In this document: piece after piece, positions 36,940 to 45,832 of the stretch
Position numbering within the stretch: position 1 is the first letter of the stretch
How the letters are laid out: each line of letters begins with the position of its first letter
Assembly: GCF_001563285.1 (NCBI RefSeq)
Contig: NZ_CP005188.1
Span: 1,617,501 to 1,681,500 of the forward strand
Length of the DNA: 64,000 nt
Source of the DNA: Sphingobium sp. MI1205
GTDB lineage: Bacteria > Pseudomonadota > Alphaproteobacteria > Sphingomonadales > Sphingomonadaceae
Direction: 5' to 3'
Position numbers and translations under genes: made by a program
Notes under the pieces: generated by a model
What the model saw: the letters and a program-made list of their open reading frames with translations, nothing else
Databases searched by the model: none
Told to the model about the DNA's origin: nothing

Positions 36940-38112
36940 ATGGAAACCAAAGCCGGCGACCCCGCCACCTTCGCGCATTTCGACCTCCACCGCGTGCCTT
37001 CGCCCGCCTTCGTGGTGGACGAGGCCGCAATACGTCGCAACCTGTCGATCCTGCGTGACATAGGCGACCGCGCAGGCATCAAGGTGCTCGGCGCGCTCAA
37101 GGCCTTTTCCATGTGGTCGCTCGGCCCCGTCGTCACGGAATATCTCGACGGCGTCTGCGCCTCGGGCATCTATGAAGCGCGCCTTGGCCGCGAAGAATAT
37201 GGCGGCGAAGTCGCAACCTATTGCGCGGCCTACAAACCAGACGATCTGGCCGAAATCCTCAAAATCTCCGACCATGTCATCTTCAACAGCCCCGGCCAGA
37301 TCGCGCGGATGCAACCCGTCATCGACGATGCACGCATGAACGGTGTGAACTTCGACATCGGCCTGCGCATCAACCCGCTTCACGCGGAGGGTGAAGTGCC
37401 CAAATATGACCCGTCGCAGCCGCACAGCCGCCTCGGTTTCCCCATCGACCAATTGCGGCCGGAGCATCTCGACGGCGTCGATGGCCTCCATGTTCACAAT
37501 CTGTGCGAGCAGGACTTCCTGCCGCTGGAACGCACCTGGGCCGCGATCGAATCGCGTGTGATGCCGCATGTCGCGGGGCTCAAATGGCTGAACTTCGGCG
37601 GCGGCCATCACGTCACGCGCGCTGACTATCAGATCGACGACCTCATCGCCTTCCTCCAGCGGATCAAGGCCGACACCGGCCTTGATCTCTATATCGAACC
37701 CGGCGAAGCCATGGCACTCGATGCGGGCATCCTGATCGGCGAAATTCTCGACGTCATCGACAACGGAATGCCGGTAGCCATCACCGACATTTCCGCCACC
37801 TGCCACATGCCCGACGTCATCGAGGCACCCTATCGCCCGGCCATGTTGCATGAGGAAGCTGACGGGCAACCGACGCGACTCGGCGGCCCCTCATGCCTCG
37901 CGGGCGACATCATCGGCGACTATCGAGTCCCCGGCGGCGCGACTCCGGGCCGGCGCATCGCCTTCCTCGATCAGGCCCATTATTCGATGGTAAAGACCAA
38001 CACATTCAACGGCGTGCCACTGCCCGCCATCTGGCTGTGGAATTCGAAAACCGACGAACTCAAGCAAATCCGCCAGTTTTCCTACGAAGATTTCAAGTCC
38101 CGTCTTTCATGA
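36940..38112 (+). CDS. nspC: Carboxy(nor)spermidine decarboxylase
   Basis: PLP decarboxylase of the alanine-racemase fold that converts carboxyspermidine to spermidine. The PLP Lys is in GALKAFSMWS (Lys54), a signature of this family. HVHNLCEQDF, NFGGGHHVTR, EPGEAMALDAG and SCLAGDIIGDY are diagnostic; the last contains the Cys-Asp of the active site. 390 residues. ATG with CGGAG 8 bases upstream. Follows the dehydrogenase by 103 bp. Confidence 0.94.
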   Translation: METKAGDPATFAHFDLHRVPSPAFVVDEAAIRRNLSILRDIGDRAGIKVLGALKAFSMWSLGPVVTEYLDGVCASGIYEARLGREEYGGEVATYCAAYKPDDLAEILKISDHVIFNSPGQIARMQPVIDDARMNGVNFDIGLRINPLHAEGEVPKYDPSQPHSRLGFPIDQLRPEHLDGVDGLHVHNLCEQDFLPLERTWAAIESRVMPHVAGLKWLNFGGGHHVTRADYQIDDLIAFLQRIKADTGLDLYIEPGEAMALDAGILIGEILDVIDNGMPVAITDISATCHMPDVIEAPYRPAMLHEEADGQPTRLGGPSCLAGDIIGDYRVPGGATPGRRIAFLDQAHYSMVKTNTFNGVPLPAIWLWNSKTDELKQIRQFSYEDFKSRLS

Positions 38113-38195
38113 CGCACATTTCATAGCTGGGCGCGCAACAAAATTTGCACGCGCGCTTTACAGGGGGGACCCCTCAGCATATATCGCCCTTCCGC

Positions 38196-38260
38196 TGCCC
38201 CATGGGACTTCCACCGCAAGGCAGCTTGATTGCCATGAACTACACTGGAGGTCCCTTGAA
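38196..38260 (+). ncRNA. speF-like leader RNA of ornithine decarboxylase
   Basis: A closing stem pairs GGGACTTCCA (38204-38213) with TGGAGGTCCC (38246-38255), ten pairs with one G-U. Inside, GGCA-GCTTGAT-TGCC (38220-38234) makes a second hairpin, extended by CA/TG after one mismatch. The GGAGG ribosome-binding site of the decarboxylase lies in the closing stem. Position and form match the alphaproteobacterial speF motif, a conserved leader RNA of ornithine decarboxylase genes whose ligand I do not know to be established. Identity is from memory of the motif; the pairing is seen directly. Confidence 0.75.
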
Positions 38261-39451
38261 TTGCACAAGCACCATAGCGCGCTGGGGGTAGCGACCACCC
38301 TCACACCGGCAGCACCGGTAACGCTGATCCGCCCGCAGGCTGCGGCCCGCGCCGCCCGATTCTTCACTGAGAAGTTTCCGGGGCGCTCGCTCTACGCTGT
38401 AAAGGCAAACCCGTCTCCGGATCTGCTCCGGACGCTTTGGGCAAGCGGAATCACGCATTATGACGTAGCCTCTATCGCTGAGGTACGCCTTGTTGCCGAA
38501 ACGCTGCCGGAAGCGAAATTGTGCTTCATGCATCCGGTCAAGGCCGAAGAAGCGATTGTCGAGGCCTATCATGTGCACGGCGTGCGCACCTTCTCGCTCG
38601 ACACGCTGGACGAACTGGCGAAGATCATGCGCGCCACGAACGACGCGGCAGACCTTGAGCTGTGCGTGCGACTGCGCGTCTCGTCGGAACATTCGGAACT
38701 CAGCCTGGCGTCCAAGTTCGGCGTCGAATTGGGCGAGACCCGCGAACTGCTGATGGCCACGCGCCAGGCGGCTGACGCGCTCGGCATCTGCTTCCATGTC
38801 GGTAGCCAGGCCATGAGCCCGCAGGCCTATAGCGACGCGATCGAACGCGTTCGCGCAGCCATCGTCGATGCGGCCGTCACGGTCGATATCATTGATGTCG
38901 GCGGCGGCTTTCCGTCCGTCTATCCGGGCATGGAACCGCCAGCTCTGGAAGCCTATTTCGACGCCATCTATCGCGGCTTCGAAAGCCTGCCGATCAGCTA
39001 TTCGGCGGAGCTATGGTGTGAGCCGGGCCGCGCCCTGTCCGCGGAGTATAGCTCCATCATCGTCCGGGTTGAGCGCCGTCGCGGCACCGAACTTTACATC
39101 AATGACGGCGCCTATGGCGCGCTGTTCGACGCGGCGCATATCGGCTGGCGCTTTCCGGTTGCGCTGCTGCGGGATGACGAAAGCGAAGCGGAACTGACCG
39201 GCTTCTCCTTCTACGGCCCGACATGCGATGACATGGACCATATGGTCGGTCCCTTCATGCTTCCCGACGACGTAGCTGCGGGCGACTATATCGAAATCGG
39301 CATGCTGGGTGCCTATGGCGCGGCGATGCGTACCGGTTTCAACGGCTTCACCTCGGAAGCGATCATCGAAGTCGAGGACGAGCCAATGGCCAGCCTCTAT
39401 GCCGATCCAATGCCCGCACGCCGTCGCGCGACTGTCATCAAGCTGCGCTAA
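38261..39451 (+). CDS. Ornithine decarboxylase (alanine-racemase fold), TTG start
   Basis: PLP enzyme that makes putrescine from ornithine. The PLP Lys is in LYAVKANPSPDLL (Lys48), glycine-rich VDIIDVGGGFPSVYPG and CEPGRALSAEY bind the cofactor phosphate, and the active-site Cys is in YGPTCDDMDHM. 396 residues. The TTG start is about 10 bases after a strong GGAGG that is folded into the upstream RNA stem, so translation should depend on opening that stem. A lysine/ornithine decarboxylase of dual specificity cannot be excluded. Third polyamine gene of the cluster and the likely source of the putrescine used by the first two. Confidence 0.93.
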   Translation: MHKHHSALGVATTLTPAAPVTLIRPQAAARAARFFTEKFPGRSLYAVKANPSPDLLRTLWASGITHYDVASIAEVRLVAETLPEAKLCFMHPVKAEEAIVEAYHVHGVRTFSLDTLDELAKIMRATNDAADLELCVRLRVSSEHSELSLASKFGVELGETRELLMATRQAADALGICFHVGSQAMSPQAYSDAIERVRAAIVDAAVTVDIIDVGGGFPSVYPGMEPPALEAYFDAIYRGFESLPISYSAELWCEPGRALSAEYSSIIVRVERRRGTELYINDGAYGALFDAAHIGWRFPVALLRDDESEAELTGFSFYGPTCDDMDHMVGPFMLPDDVAAGDYIEIGMLGAYGAAMRTGFNGFTSEAIIEVEDEPMASLYADPMPARRRATVIKLR

Positions 39452-39485
39452 AAAAGCGCAAGCTCCCCTTTGGAGAGGGTGCCTG

Positions 39486-39520
39486 CCCCTCGCCGCAAAC
39501 ATGCGGCGGGGGACAAATTT
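39486..39520. terminator. Convergent-gap hairpin ending ornithine decarboxylase transcript
   Basis: CGCCGCA/TGCGGCG stem extended by CCC/GGG, AACA loop, followed by ACAAATTTTA. Lies between the decarboxylase and the convergent methyltransferase gene. The T tract is interrupted, so strength is moderate. Confidence 0.6.
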
Positions 39521-40728
39521 TATGGGCGACGGAAGATGGCGGCCAGTTCCACATGCGTTGACCAGCGGAACTGCCCGACCGGCTTCACGCTTTCCAGCAT
39601 ATAGCCGCCAGCAACCAGATGCGCCGCATCCCGCGCAAAGCTCGCCGGGTTGCAAGACACATAGGCGATCACGGACACCCTTGACGCCGCCAACTGCATA
39701 ACCTGTTCGCGCGCGCCCGCCCGGGGCGGGTCGATCACCACGGCGGCAAAGCGGTTCAGTTCTTCTGGCGTCAGCGGCCGACGGAACAGGTCGCGATGAT
39801 CCACCACCATCCGCCGTTGCACCCGGTTCGCCGCCAGTTTGAGTGACAGGACCAAGTCACGGGCGCCTTCGGCCGCGTAGACCGGCCGCCCTTCCCCTAT
39901 CGCCAGCGCAAAGGTGCCAAGCCCACAAAAGAGGTCAGCTACAGCCCCCTGCGCAGGCAAGGCCCGACGGACGAACTCTACCAGCGCTGCCTCGCCATCC
40001 GGCGTGGCCTGAAGGAAGGCGAAGGGCGGAAAACCGACTGCGACGCCGCCAAAACTCGCCGTCACTGGTTCAGGCTCCCAGCGCAGTTGCTGGCCGTCAC
40101 CCTCGTCGATCGTCAGCCGGGCCAGCTTCCAGGCCGCCGCGAAATCCCGCAGCGCTTCGTCCGCCGCCAGCCCCTCCACGCGGACGCCTTCCAACAAAAG
40201 GTCGATGCCCTGGTCGATCACCGACATGCGCACATGCGCCGCACGCTTGTCCGGCAGGATCAGCGGCAGCATCGTGCGGAGAGGCTCCAGCAAGGCGAAG
40301 ATGCGCGCGTCCAGAATTTCGCACATGGCCAGATCGATCAGCTTGTGGCTACCCGCCTCTGCGAATCCGATGGTGACACGCCGCCCCTCACGCGCAGCCC
40401 TCAGCGACGCCCGCCTTCGAGTTCGCGGCGGTGAGATGTGAGTTAGCGAGACTGTCCGAGGCTTCACGCCCTGTCCCGCAAGAGGGCCAGTAACACGCGC
40501 GGTGACGAACGCTGAAAGGCTCTCCTCATCGACATGCTGAAGTTCGCATCCACCGCAAGACGAGAAGTGAATGCAGGGCGGCTCGACATGATGGGGGCCA
40601 GGCAGAAGGTCACCGTTCGCCGTCAGCCGATCCCCCGGCGCGGCAAGATGCACATGCCGGCCGTCGGCGGTCACGCCATCGCCCTTCGCGGCGATGCGGA
40701 CGACGAGATCAGTGTCGATAAGAGTCAC
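39520..40728 (-). CDS. TrmA/RlmD-type RNA m5U methyltransferase, GTG start
   Basis: SAM-dependent uracil-C5 methyltransferase of the RumA/TrmA group. An iron-sulfur site is formed by CIHFSSCGGC (Cys52, 58, 61) plus Cys in LAMCEIL. The SAM site is ADLFCGLGTFAL, then VVIDPPRAGAREQV, and the catalytic Cys is in YVSCNPASFARD. 402 residues, short of E. coli RlmD (about 430) with a reduced TRAM-like N-terminus. Whether it acts on 23S rRNA or tRNA is not decidable here. The GTG start overlaps the nnrDE stop (GTGA). Confidence 0.88.
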   Translation of the reverse strand: MTLIDTDLVVRIAAKGDGVTADGRHVHLAAPGDRLTANGDLLPGPHHVEPPCIHFSSCGGCELQHVDEESLSAFVTARVTGPLAGQGVKPRTVSLTHISPPRTRRRASLRAAREGRRVTIGFAEAGSHKLIDLAMCEILDARIFALLEPLRTMLPLILPDKRAAHVRMSVIDQGIDLLLEGVRVEGLAADEALRDFAAAWKLARLTIDEGDGQQLRWEPEPVTASFGGVAVGFPPFAFLQATPDGEAALVEFVRRALPAQGAVADLFCGLGTFALAIGEGRPVYAAEGARDLVLSLKLAANRVQRRMVVDHRDLFRRPLTPEELNRFAAVVIDPPRAGAREQVMQLAASRVSVIAYVSCNPASFARDAAHLVAGGYMLESVKPVGQFRWSTHVELAAIFRRP

Positions 40729-42116
40729 AGGCGAGAGCCGATAGACGCAGGCAACTGCGCAATCAAATCATCCGCGACGAAGGCTGCTCCGGCCCGTCTA
40801 GCCGCTTCACCATGCAGCCAGACCGCCTCGCATGCGGCGCGGAACGGATCACCAGCCACCGCCAATCTGCCCGCGGCCAACCCCGCCAGCACATCACCGG
40901 TCCCGGCGGTGGACAACCATGGCGATGCGCCGGTCGCTACAGCGATCCGGCCGTCCGGCGCCGCTATGACGCTATCAGCGCCCTTGAGCACGACCACGGA
41001 CGATGCGCGCTGAGCCGCATCAACTGTGCGGGCGATCTTGCTGCCCTGCAGATCACCGAAAAGGGCTGCGAATTCCCCTTCATGCGGCGTCAGAATGGAC
41101 CCGTGTGGGATGCTTTCCATCCCCGCACCTCCCAACAAGGTCAAGGCGTCGGCATCCAGGACAAGCGGATGCCCGCAAGGAAGCACCGCAGCCAAGCGAT
41201 CTTGCGCATCACCGCCACGGCCCAGCCCCGGCCCGACGACCACCGCGGCTAGCCTGACGTCGCCGAGACGCGCCTTTATCTCGTCCACCGCCCGCACCTG
41301 CGTGGTGATGACAGCATCCAGCGCCGCTGCACCATCCAGGCTGGTCAGGTGGCGCACCATGCCTGCACCCGAACGAGCAGCCGCACGCGCGGCAAGCCGC
41401 CCGGCCCCTGCCATCTCACCGCCCACGACGGCGACCAATCCCCGGCTGTACTTGTGATCCGAGGCAAGGGGGCAGGCCAAACTGGGCGGAGACAAATGAT
41501 GGATCGTGCCCGAGGCAGCGATACCGATATCAGCGCAAACCAACCGTCGGCATAGACCAGCAGCGGGATGCAGGACATGAGCCGGCTTCAGCGCGCCCAA
41601 AGCGATGCAGATGCCGAAGCCTGGCACAGGCGAAAGCAATGCGCCGCTGTCCGTATCCACCCCGCTCGGCAAATCGACCGCATAGCTGAAGGTAGCCCCA
41701 CCGGTGAGATCGCAGAGCCGTTCCGCAACAACCGCGTCGAGCCCACGGGAAAGACCAGTGCCGAACAGCGCGTCGATGATCTGCGTTGCCGGGCCTGCCT
41801 GATCGAACGGCTCGATCGGCCCATTCCATGCAGCGCGAGCCTTCCGCGCTGACTCCGTCCGGCTCTCACCGAGGGCTGCGACACGCACCGGCACACCGCG
41901 CGACCGCAGCTGTCGGGCGATCACGAACCCATCCCCACCATTATTGCCCGGACCGCAAAGTACCAGAGCGTCGCGCTTGGCTCCGGCACGCCAGATGATC
42001 TCGGCCGCCGCTGCGCCTGCCCGCTCCATCAACTCATATTCCGGAATGCCAGTGGCGAACACTGCCTGCTCGGCCTCCCGCATCTGGGCGGCAGTCAGGA
42101 TGGGCGTTCCGGTCAA
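40725..42116 (-). CDS. nnrDE: Bifunctional NAD(P)H-hydrate epimerase/dehydratase
   Basis: Repairs damaged NADH/NADPH hydrates. The N-terminal YjeF_N epimerase domain has GPGNNGGDGFVIARQL and YAVDLPSGVDTD; the C-terminal ADP-dependent dehydratase has GPGLGRGGDAQ, LTPHEGEFAAL and STAGTGDVLAGLAAG. About 463 residues from a TTG (TLTGTPILTAAQM region) placed 4 bp after the preceding lipoprotein stop. Upstream frame to 42248 is open but overlaps that gene. Fused two-domain form is normal in proteobacteria. Confidence 0.93.
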   Translation of the reverse strand: MTGTPILTAAQMREAEQAVFATGIPEYELMERAGAAAAEIIWRAGAKRDALVLCGPGNNGGDGFVIARQLRSRGVPVRVAALGESRTESARKARAAWNGPIEPFDQAGPATQIIDALFGTGLSRGLDAVVAERLCDLTGGATFSYAVDLPSGVDTDSGALLSPVPGFGICIALGALKPAHVLHPAAGLCRRLVCADIGIAASGTIHHLSPPSLACPLASDHKYSRGLVAVVGGEMAGAGRLAARAAARSGAGMVRHLTSLDGAAALDAVITTQVRAVDEIKARLGDVRLAAVVVGPGLGRGGDAQDRLAAVLPCGHPLVLDADALTLLGGAGMESIPHGSILTPHEGEFAALFGDLQGSKIARTVDAAQRASSVVVLKGADSVIAAPDGRIAVATGASPWLSTAGTGDVLAGLAAGRLAVAGDPFRAACEAVWLHGEAARRAGAAFVADDLIAQLPASIGSRL

Positions 42117-42120
42117 GGTT

Positions 42121-42501
42121 TCAACGCTCGGCGATCGTGGCGGGCAGCCGATAACGATCCTCGCCAGCGCTGACTTCGATCTGCCCCTGATCCAGGATAG
42201 CGATGCTTGCAGGCTCCGCGCCATCAGCCGACGCAAGCCCGCGCCCATCTTTCAGAATTGTGAACCGCCGAAATCCACCATCCGCGTGACGAAAGGTCAG
42301 GATCGCGCCCGCCTGCTCGACCAGGCAAGTCCGCCCCCACGCTGACCGGAGTCCGATAGCGCAATCCGCCACCGCCGCACCGCCAGATTCGCTATCAGCC
42401 CCCCTAAGGAAGGCCTGCGTAGATCCATTTTCATTGCAGCCCGCCAGGGCGAGGCACAACAGCCCCACCCCGGCGATCTTGTCAGATGTCCGCATAGACA
42501 T
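42121..42501 (-). CDS. Small putative lipoprotein
   Basis: 126 residues. Signal sequence with lipobox LALAGC (Cys22), so probably lipid-anchored. The mature part has two further cysteines ([16 protein letters not shown]) that could pair, and a C-terminal beta-rich stretch. No family recognised. Starts inside the end of ilvD (20-bp overlap, or 14 if the second ATG is used) and is followed closely by nnrDE, so it belongs to the same transcript. Confidence 0.72.
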   Translation of the reverse strand: MSMRTSDKIAGVGLLCLALAGCNENGSTQAFLRGADSESGGAAVADCAIGLRSAWGRTCLVEQAGAILTFRHADGGFRRFTILKDGRGLASADGAEPASIAILDQGQIEVSAGEDRYRLPATIAER

Positions 42502-44203
42502 GGGTTTCGGCCTTTGCTCCGGGATGCGTCACCGCACCCTTGTAGGCCGGACCCACATTCTGTGCATAGCGCCACAGTGCGCCCGCCTGATAATCATTCT
42601 GGCGGGGCTGCCAGTTCTTACGCCGCTCCGCCAAAACGGCATCGTCCACCTTCAGGTCGATCGTGCCCGCTTCGGCATCAATGGAGATGATGTCGCCATT
42701 CTCGATCAGCGCGATAGGACCGCCATCAGCGGCTTCCGGTCCCACATGGCCGATGCAGAAGCCACGCGTCGCACCCGAGAAGCGACCATCGGTGATCAAA
42801 GCAACCTTCTCACCCATGCCCTGCCCATAAAGCGCAGCCGTGGTGGACAGCATCTCGCGCATGCCGGGACCACCCTTGGGACCCTCATAGCGAATGACGA
42901 TCACGCAACCCTCGGTGATATCGCGCGCCTCGACCGCAGCGAAAGCATCCTCTTCACAGTCAAAGACCCGCGCAGGCCCTTCGAACTGCAACCGGTGCAT
43001 GCCCGCAACCTTCACAATGGCGCCTTCGGGAGCCAGCGTACCCTTCAGGCCCACAACCCCGCCGGTCGGGGTGATCGGCGACTTGACGTCAAAGATTACC
43101 TTCTGGTCGGGGTTCCAGGTCACTTCCTCGATATTCTCGGCGATCGTCTTGCCGGTGACGGTCATGCAGTCACCATGCAACAGCCCGTTGTCGAAGAGGG
43201 TCTTCATCAACATGTAGATGCCGCCCGCATCATACATATCCTTGGCGACATATTTCCCGCCGGGCTTCAGGTCAGCGATATAGGGTGTCGACTTGAATAT
43301 CTCCGCCACATCGAACAGGTCGAAATCGATGCCGCACTCGTTCGCCATCGCAGGCAAATGAAGCGCGCCATTGGTCGAACCGCCAGTTGCCGCGACGATG
43401 CGCGCCGCATTCTCAAACGCTTCGCGCGTGCAGATGTCGCGCGGGCGGATATTCTTCGCCAGCAGTTCCATCACCTGCCGCCCAGCGGCGACCGCGATTT
43501 GCTCGCGGCTTTTGTAGGGAGCGGGCGCCATGTTGCTGTTGGGCAGAGACAGGCCGATCGCCTCGCCGACGCAGGCCATGGTGTTGGCGGTATACTGCCC
43601 ACCGCACGCGCCATGGCCGGGACACGCAACCTTCTCAAGGGCAATGACATCCTTCAACGGACATGCGCCCGCCGCATATTTGCCGACCACCTCAAACACA
43701 TCGACGACCGTGACGTCGCGATCCTCGAACCGGCCCGGCAGGATCGATCCGCCATAGACGAAGATCGACGGTACGTTGAGACGCAGCATCGCCATCATCA
43801 TGCCCGGCAGCGACTTGTCGCACCCGGCAAAAGTCACCAGCGCGTCATAGCAATGGCCCCGCACCGACAACTCGACGGAGTCCGCGATAACTTCACGGCT
43901 TGCGAGCGAGCTTTTCATGCCCTGATGGCCCATCGCGATGCCGTCAGTCACCGTGATCGTGTTAAAACGACGCGGCATGCCGCCAGCTTCATTCACGCCC
44001 TGACGGCACCAGTCTGCCTGCAGGTCGAGCGTGGTGTTGCAGGGGGCGCTGTCGTTACCTGCCGAAGCAATACCTACGAAGGGCCGGGCAATCTCCTCCT
44101 CGGTCAGACCCATCGCATAATAATAGCTGCGATGCGGGGCCCGCTCAGGACCAACCGAGACATGACGGCTCGGCAGTTTCGACTTGTCGAACGTGTGAGA
44201 CAT
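42482..44203 (-). CDS. ilvD: Dihydroxy-acid dehydratase
   Basis: Iron-sulfur enzyme of valine/isoleucine synthesis. Cluster cysteines in [10 protein letters not shown] (Cys55), [13 protein letters not shown] (Cys128) and [17 protein letters not shown] (Cys200), all present. 573 residues from the ATG giving [13 protein letters not shown]; the longer frame is not conserved. Other ilv genes are not in the window. Leads a run ilvD-lipoprotein-nnrDE-methyltransferase with overlapping or near-touching ends. Confidence 0.95.
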   Translation of the reverse strand: MSHTFDKSKLPSRHVSVGPERAPHRSYYYAMGLTEEEIARPFVGIASAGNDSAPCNTTLDLQADWCRQGVNEAGGMPRRFNTITVTDGIAMGHQGMKSSLASREVIADSVELSVRGHCYDALVTFAGCDKSLPGMMMAMLRLNVPSIFVYGGSILPGRFEDRDVTVVDVFEVVGKYAAGACPLKDVIALEKVACPGHGACGGQYTANTMACVGEAIGLSLPNSNMAPAPYKSREQIAVAAGRQVMELLAKNIRPRDICTREAFENAARIVAATGGSTNGALHLPAMANECGIDFDLFDVAEIFKSTPYIADLKPGGKYVAKDMYDAGGIYMLMKTLFDNGLLHGDCMTVTGKTIAENIEEVTWNPDQKVIFDVKSPITPTGGVVGLKGTLAPEGAIVKVAGMHRLQFEGPARVFDCEEDAFAAVEARDITEGCVIVIRYEGPKGGPGMREMLSTTAALYGQGMGEKVALITDGRFSGATRGFCIGHVGPEAADGGPIALIENGDIISIDAEAGTIDLKVDDAVLAERRKNWQPRQNDYQAGALWRYAQNVGPAYKGAVTHPGAKAETHVYADI

Positions 44204-44249
44204 AAAACCTACCCTTCTTGCGCGCGCCTCCTTTCCAAAAAGGTGCGAG

Positions 44250-44966
44250 TCACGCAAGGCTATTGCGGCATTGTAGCACGATCGGGCCGATTATACTGGC
44301 GAAGCGACGCTGTCCCTCCGCGTCCCCAACCAGGTCCTGCCGCATTTCGATGCCCAGATATGGAATGCCGTTTGCTTCGGCATGACGGTTCATCGTCGCA
44401 TTCAGCAGCTTGCCGGAATAGGGAAGCTGGTCTCCGACCAGCAGGCCCACCTCCATCAGCAGCGGAATGGCGATCCGCGCCGCACGGTCGTCCTCATTAT
44501 ATAGTACACCTATATCCCAGGGCCGCTGAGCATCGGGATCACTCGCCAAGCTGGGCGTAAAGCTATGCACAGAAAGGATGAATGGCGATGTCATGCCGTC
44601 CAGCAGCCGGGCGATCTGATGATGATAGGGATGATGAAAACGGATCATCCGCTGGCCTAGATCTGCTTGGCGATTACCGGGGATCACATGGCCGTCACTC
44701 ATGACCGGCAACAGGCCGGGTGCTTCTTCTTCGCGGTTGAGATCGATCACCAGCCGCGACACGCCGCCCAATATGGCCGTGCATGCCAACTGCTCCGCCA
44801 GCAGGCGACTGACTTCCGCCACGCCGATATCGACCGCGATGTGATCGGTCAGCAACGCCTCATCTAATCCCAGATCGATATCATCGGGGACATGGGCCGA
44901 AGCATGGTCCGCGACGATCAACAGGTCGATCGCGCCGCCGTCGATCAATGTGAAAGCCTCGCTCAC
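44250..44966 (-). CDS. N-formylglutamate amidohydrolase-like protein, GTG start
   Basis: 238 residues of the FGase (PF05013) family. Metal-site residues are visible in [12 protein letters not shown] (Asp-His-x-x-x-x-x-Pro) and LSVHSFTP, with the catalytic region FHHPYHHQI and GIEMRQDLV near the C-terminus. The start GTG lies 2 bp after the ispE stop with AAGG 5 bases upstream; longer frame overlaps ispE. No histidine-utilisation (hut) genes nearby, so the substrate may differ from N-formylglutamate. Confidence 0.87.
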   Translation of the reverse strand: MSEAFTLIDGGAIDLLIVADHASAHVPDDIDLGLDEALLTDHIAVDIGVAEVSRLLAEQLACTAILGGVSRLVIDLNREEEAPGLLPVMSDGHVIPGNRQADLGQRMIRFHHPYHHQIARLLDGMTSPFILSVHSFTPSLASDPDAQRPWDIGVLYNEDDRAARIAIPLLMEVGLLVGDQLPYSGKLLNATMNRHAEANGIPYLGIEMRQDLVGDAEGQRRFASIIGPIVLQCRNSLA

Positions 44967-44968
44967 GC

Positions 44969-45832
44969 TTACCTTATCTCCGTTTCCATGATCCACCAAT
45001 CGCGGCTTTGCGACTGCAAGGCCTTGGCCGCCGCGCTTCTGTCGCAGGCATTGTCGAACAGAGCGAAGCAAGTCGCGCCAGAACCCGACATCCGCGCCAG
45101 TCGCACGCCCCTTTGGTGTTTCAGCAATCCCAGTATCTGGGCGATTACGGGCGCCACCTCTATTGCCGAGGCTTCCAGGTCGTTGCGTCCGCCGTCGATG
45201 ACATCTTCGAGGCCCTGGGCATCCAGCGGGCCGCGATCCTGTCGATCCCAGCCCTCGAAAACCCGTGCCGTCGATAGTGGTACGCCCGGATTCACCAGTA
45301 GCATCGGCATGCCCACCAAAGCCTGCACATACCGCTGCTCAAGTATCTCTCCCCGCCCGCGCACCATCTGCGTAACGCTGCTTATGCAAGCGGGAACGTC
45401 GGAGCCGAGCGCCAACCCGAGCTGTTCCAACTCTACGGCGGGAAGCCGCGCATCCCACAGCCTGTTGAGCAGCCGCAACGCCGCCGCAGCATCCGCCGAT
45501 CCGCCGCCGATACCCGAAGCGATGGGCAGGTTCTTCGTCAACGTGATGACAGCGCCTCGCTCTTCCCGCGAATGTGCCTGCAGAAGGCGGGCCGCCCTCG
45601 TCACCAGATTATCTGGCCCCGCATCCAGCACCGCCCCGAATGGCCCATCCAGTTCCAGGCGGACTTCTCCATCGTCGGTCAGTTCTGCAACCAGCAGATC
45701 GCCATCGCGCGCGAACACAAACAGGCTTTCCAGCGCATGATAGCCATCGGCCCGCCTCTCCCGCACATGAAGGGCCAGGTTCACCTTAGCATAGGCCGTC
45801 TCCACCAGCGTCCTCGCATCAGGGAGCGGCAT
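44969..45832 (-). CDS. ispE: 4-Diphosphocytidyl-2-C-methyl-D-erythritol kinase
   Basis: GHMP kinase of the MEP isoprenoid route. N-terminal AYAKVNLALHVRERRADGYHAL with the catalytic Lys/Asp region, ATP loop LPIASGIGGGSADAAA and C-terminal VRLARMSGSGATCFALF. 287 residues, family norm. ATG start lies inside the end of the TPR gene (14-bp overlap). Middle of the ETF-QO, TPR, ispE, FGase-like run. Confidence 0.95.
   Translation of the reverse strand: MPLPDARTLVETAYAKVNLALHVRERRADGYHALESLFVFARDGDLLVAELTDDGEVRLELDGPFGAVLDAGPDNLVTRAARLLQAHSREERGAVITLTKNLPIASGIGGGSADAAAALRLLNRLWDARLPAVELEQLGLALGSDVPACISSVTQMVRGRGEILEQRYVQALVGMPMLLVNPGVPLSTARVFEGWDRQDRGPLDAQGLEDVIDGGRNDLEASAIEVAPVIAQILGLLKHQRGVRLARMSGSGATCFALFDNACDRSAAAKALQSQSRDWWIMETEIR

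Noticed and set aside
35565..37169. 534-codon minus-strand frame opposite the polyamine dehydrogenase and repeat
   Set aside because: Covers the strong dehydrogenase gene and the intergenic repeat; composition is that of a shadow frame.
42434..44560. 708-codon plus-strand frame opposite ilvD
   Set aside because: Shadow frame of ilvD; no recognisable protein features and it runs across two real genes.
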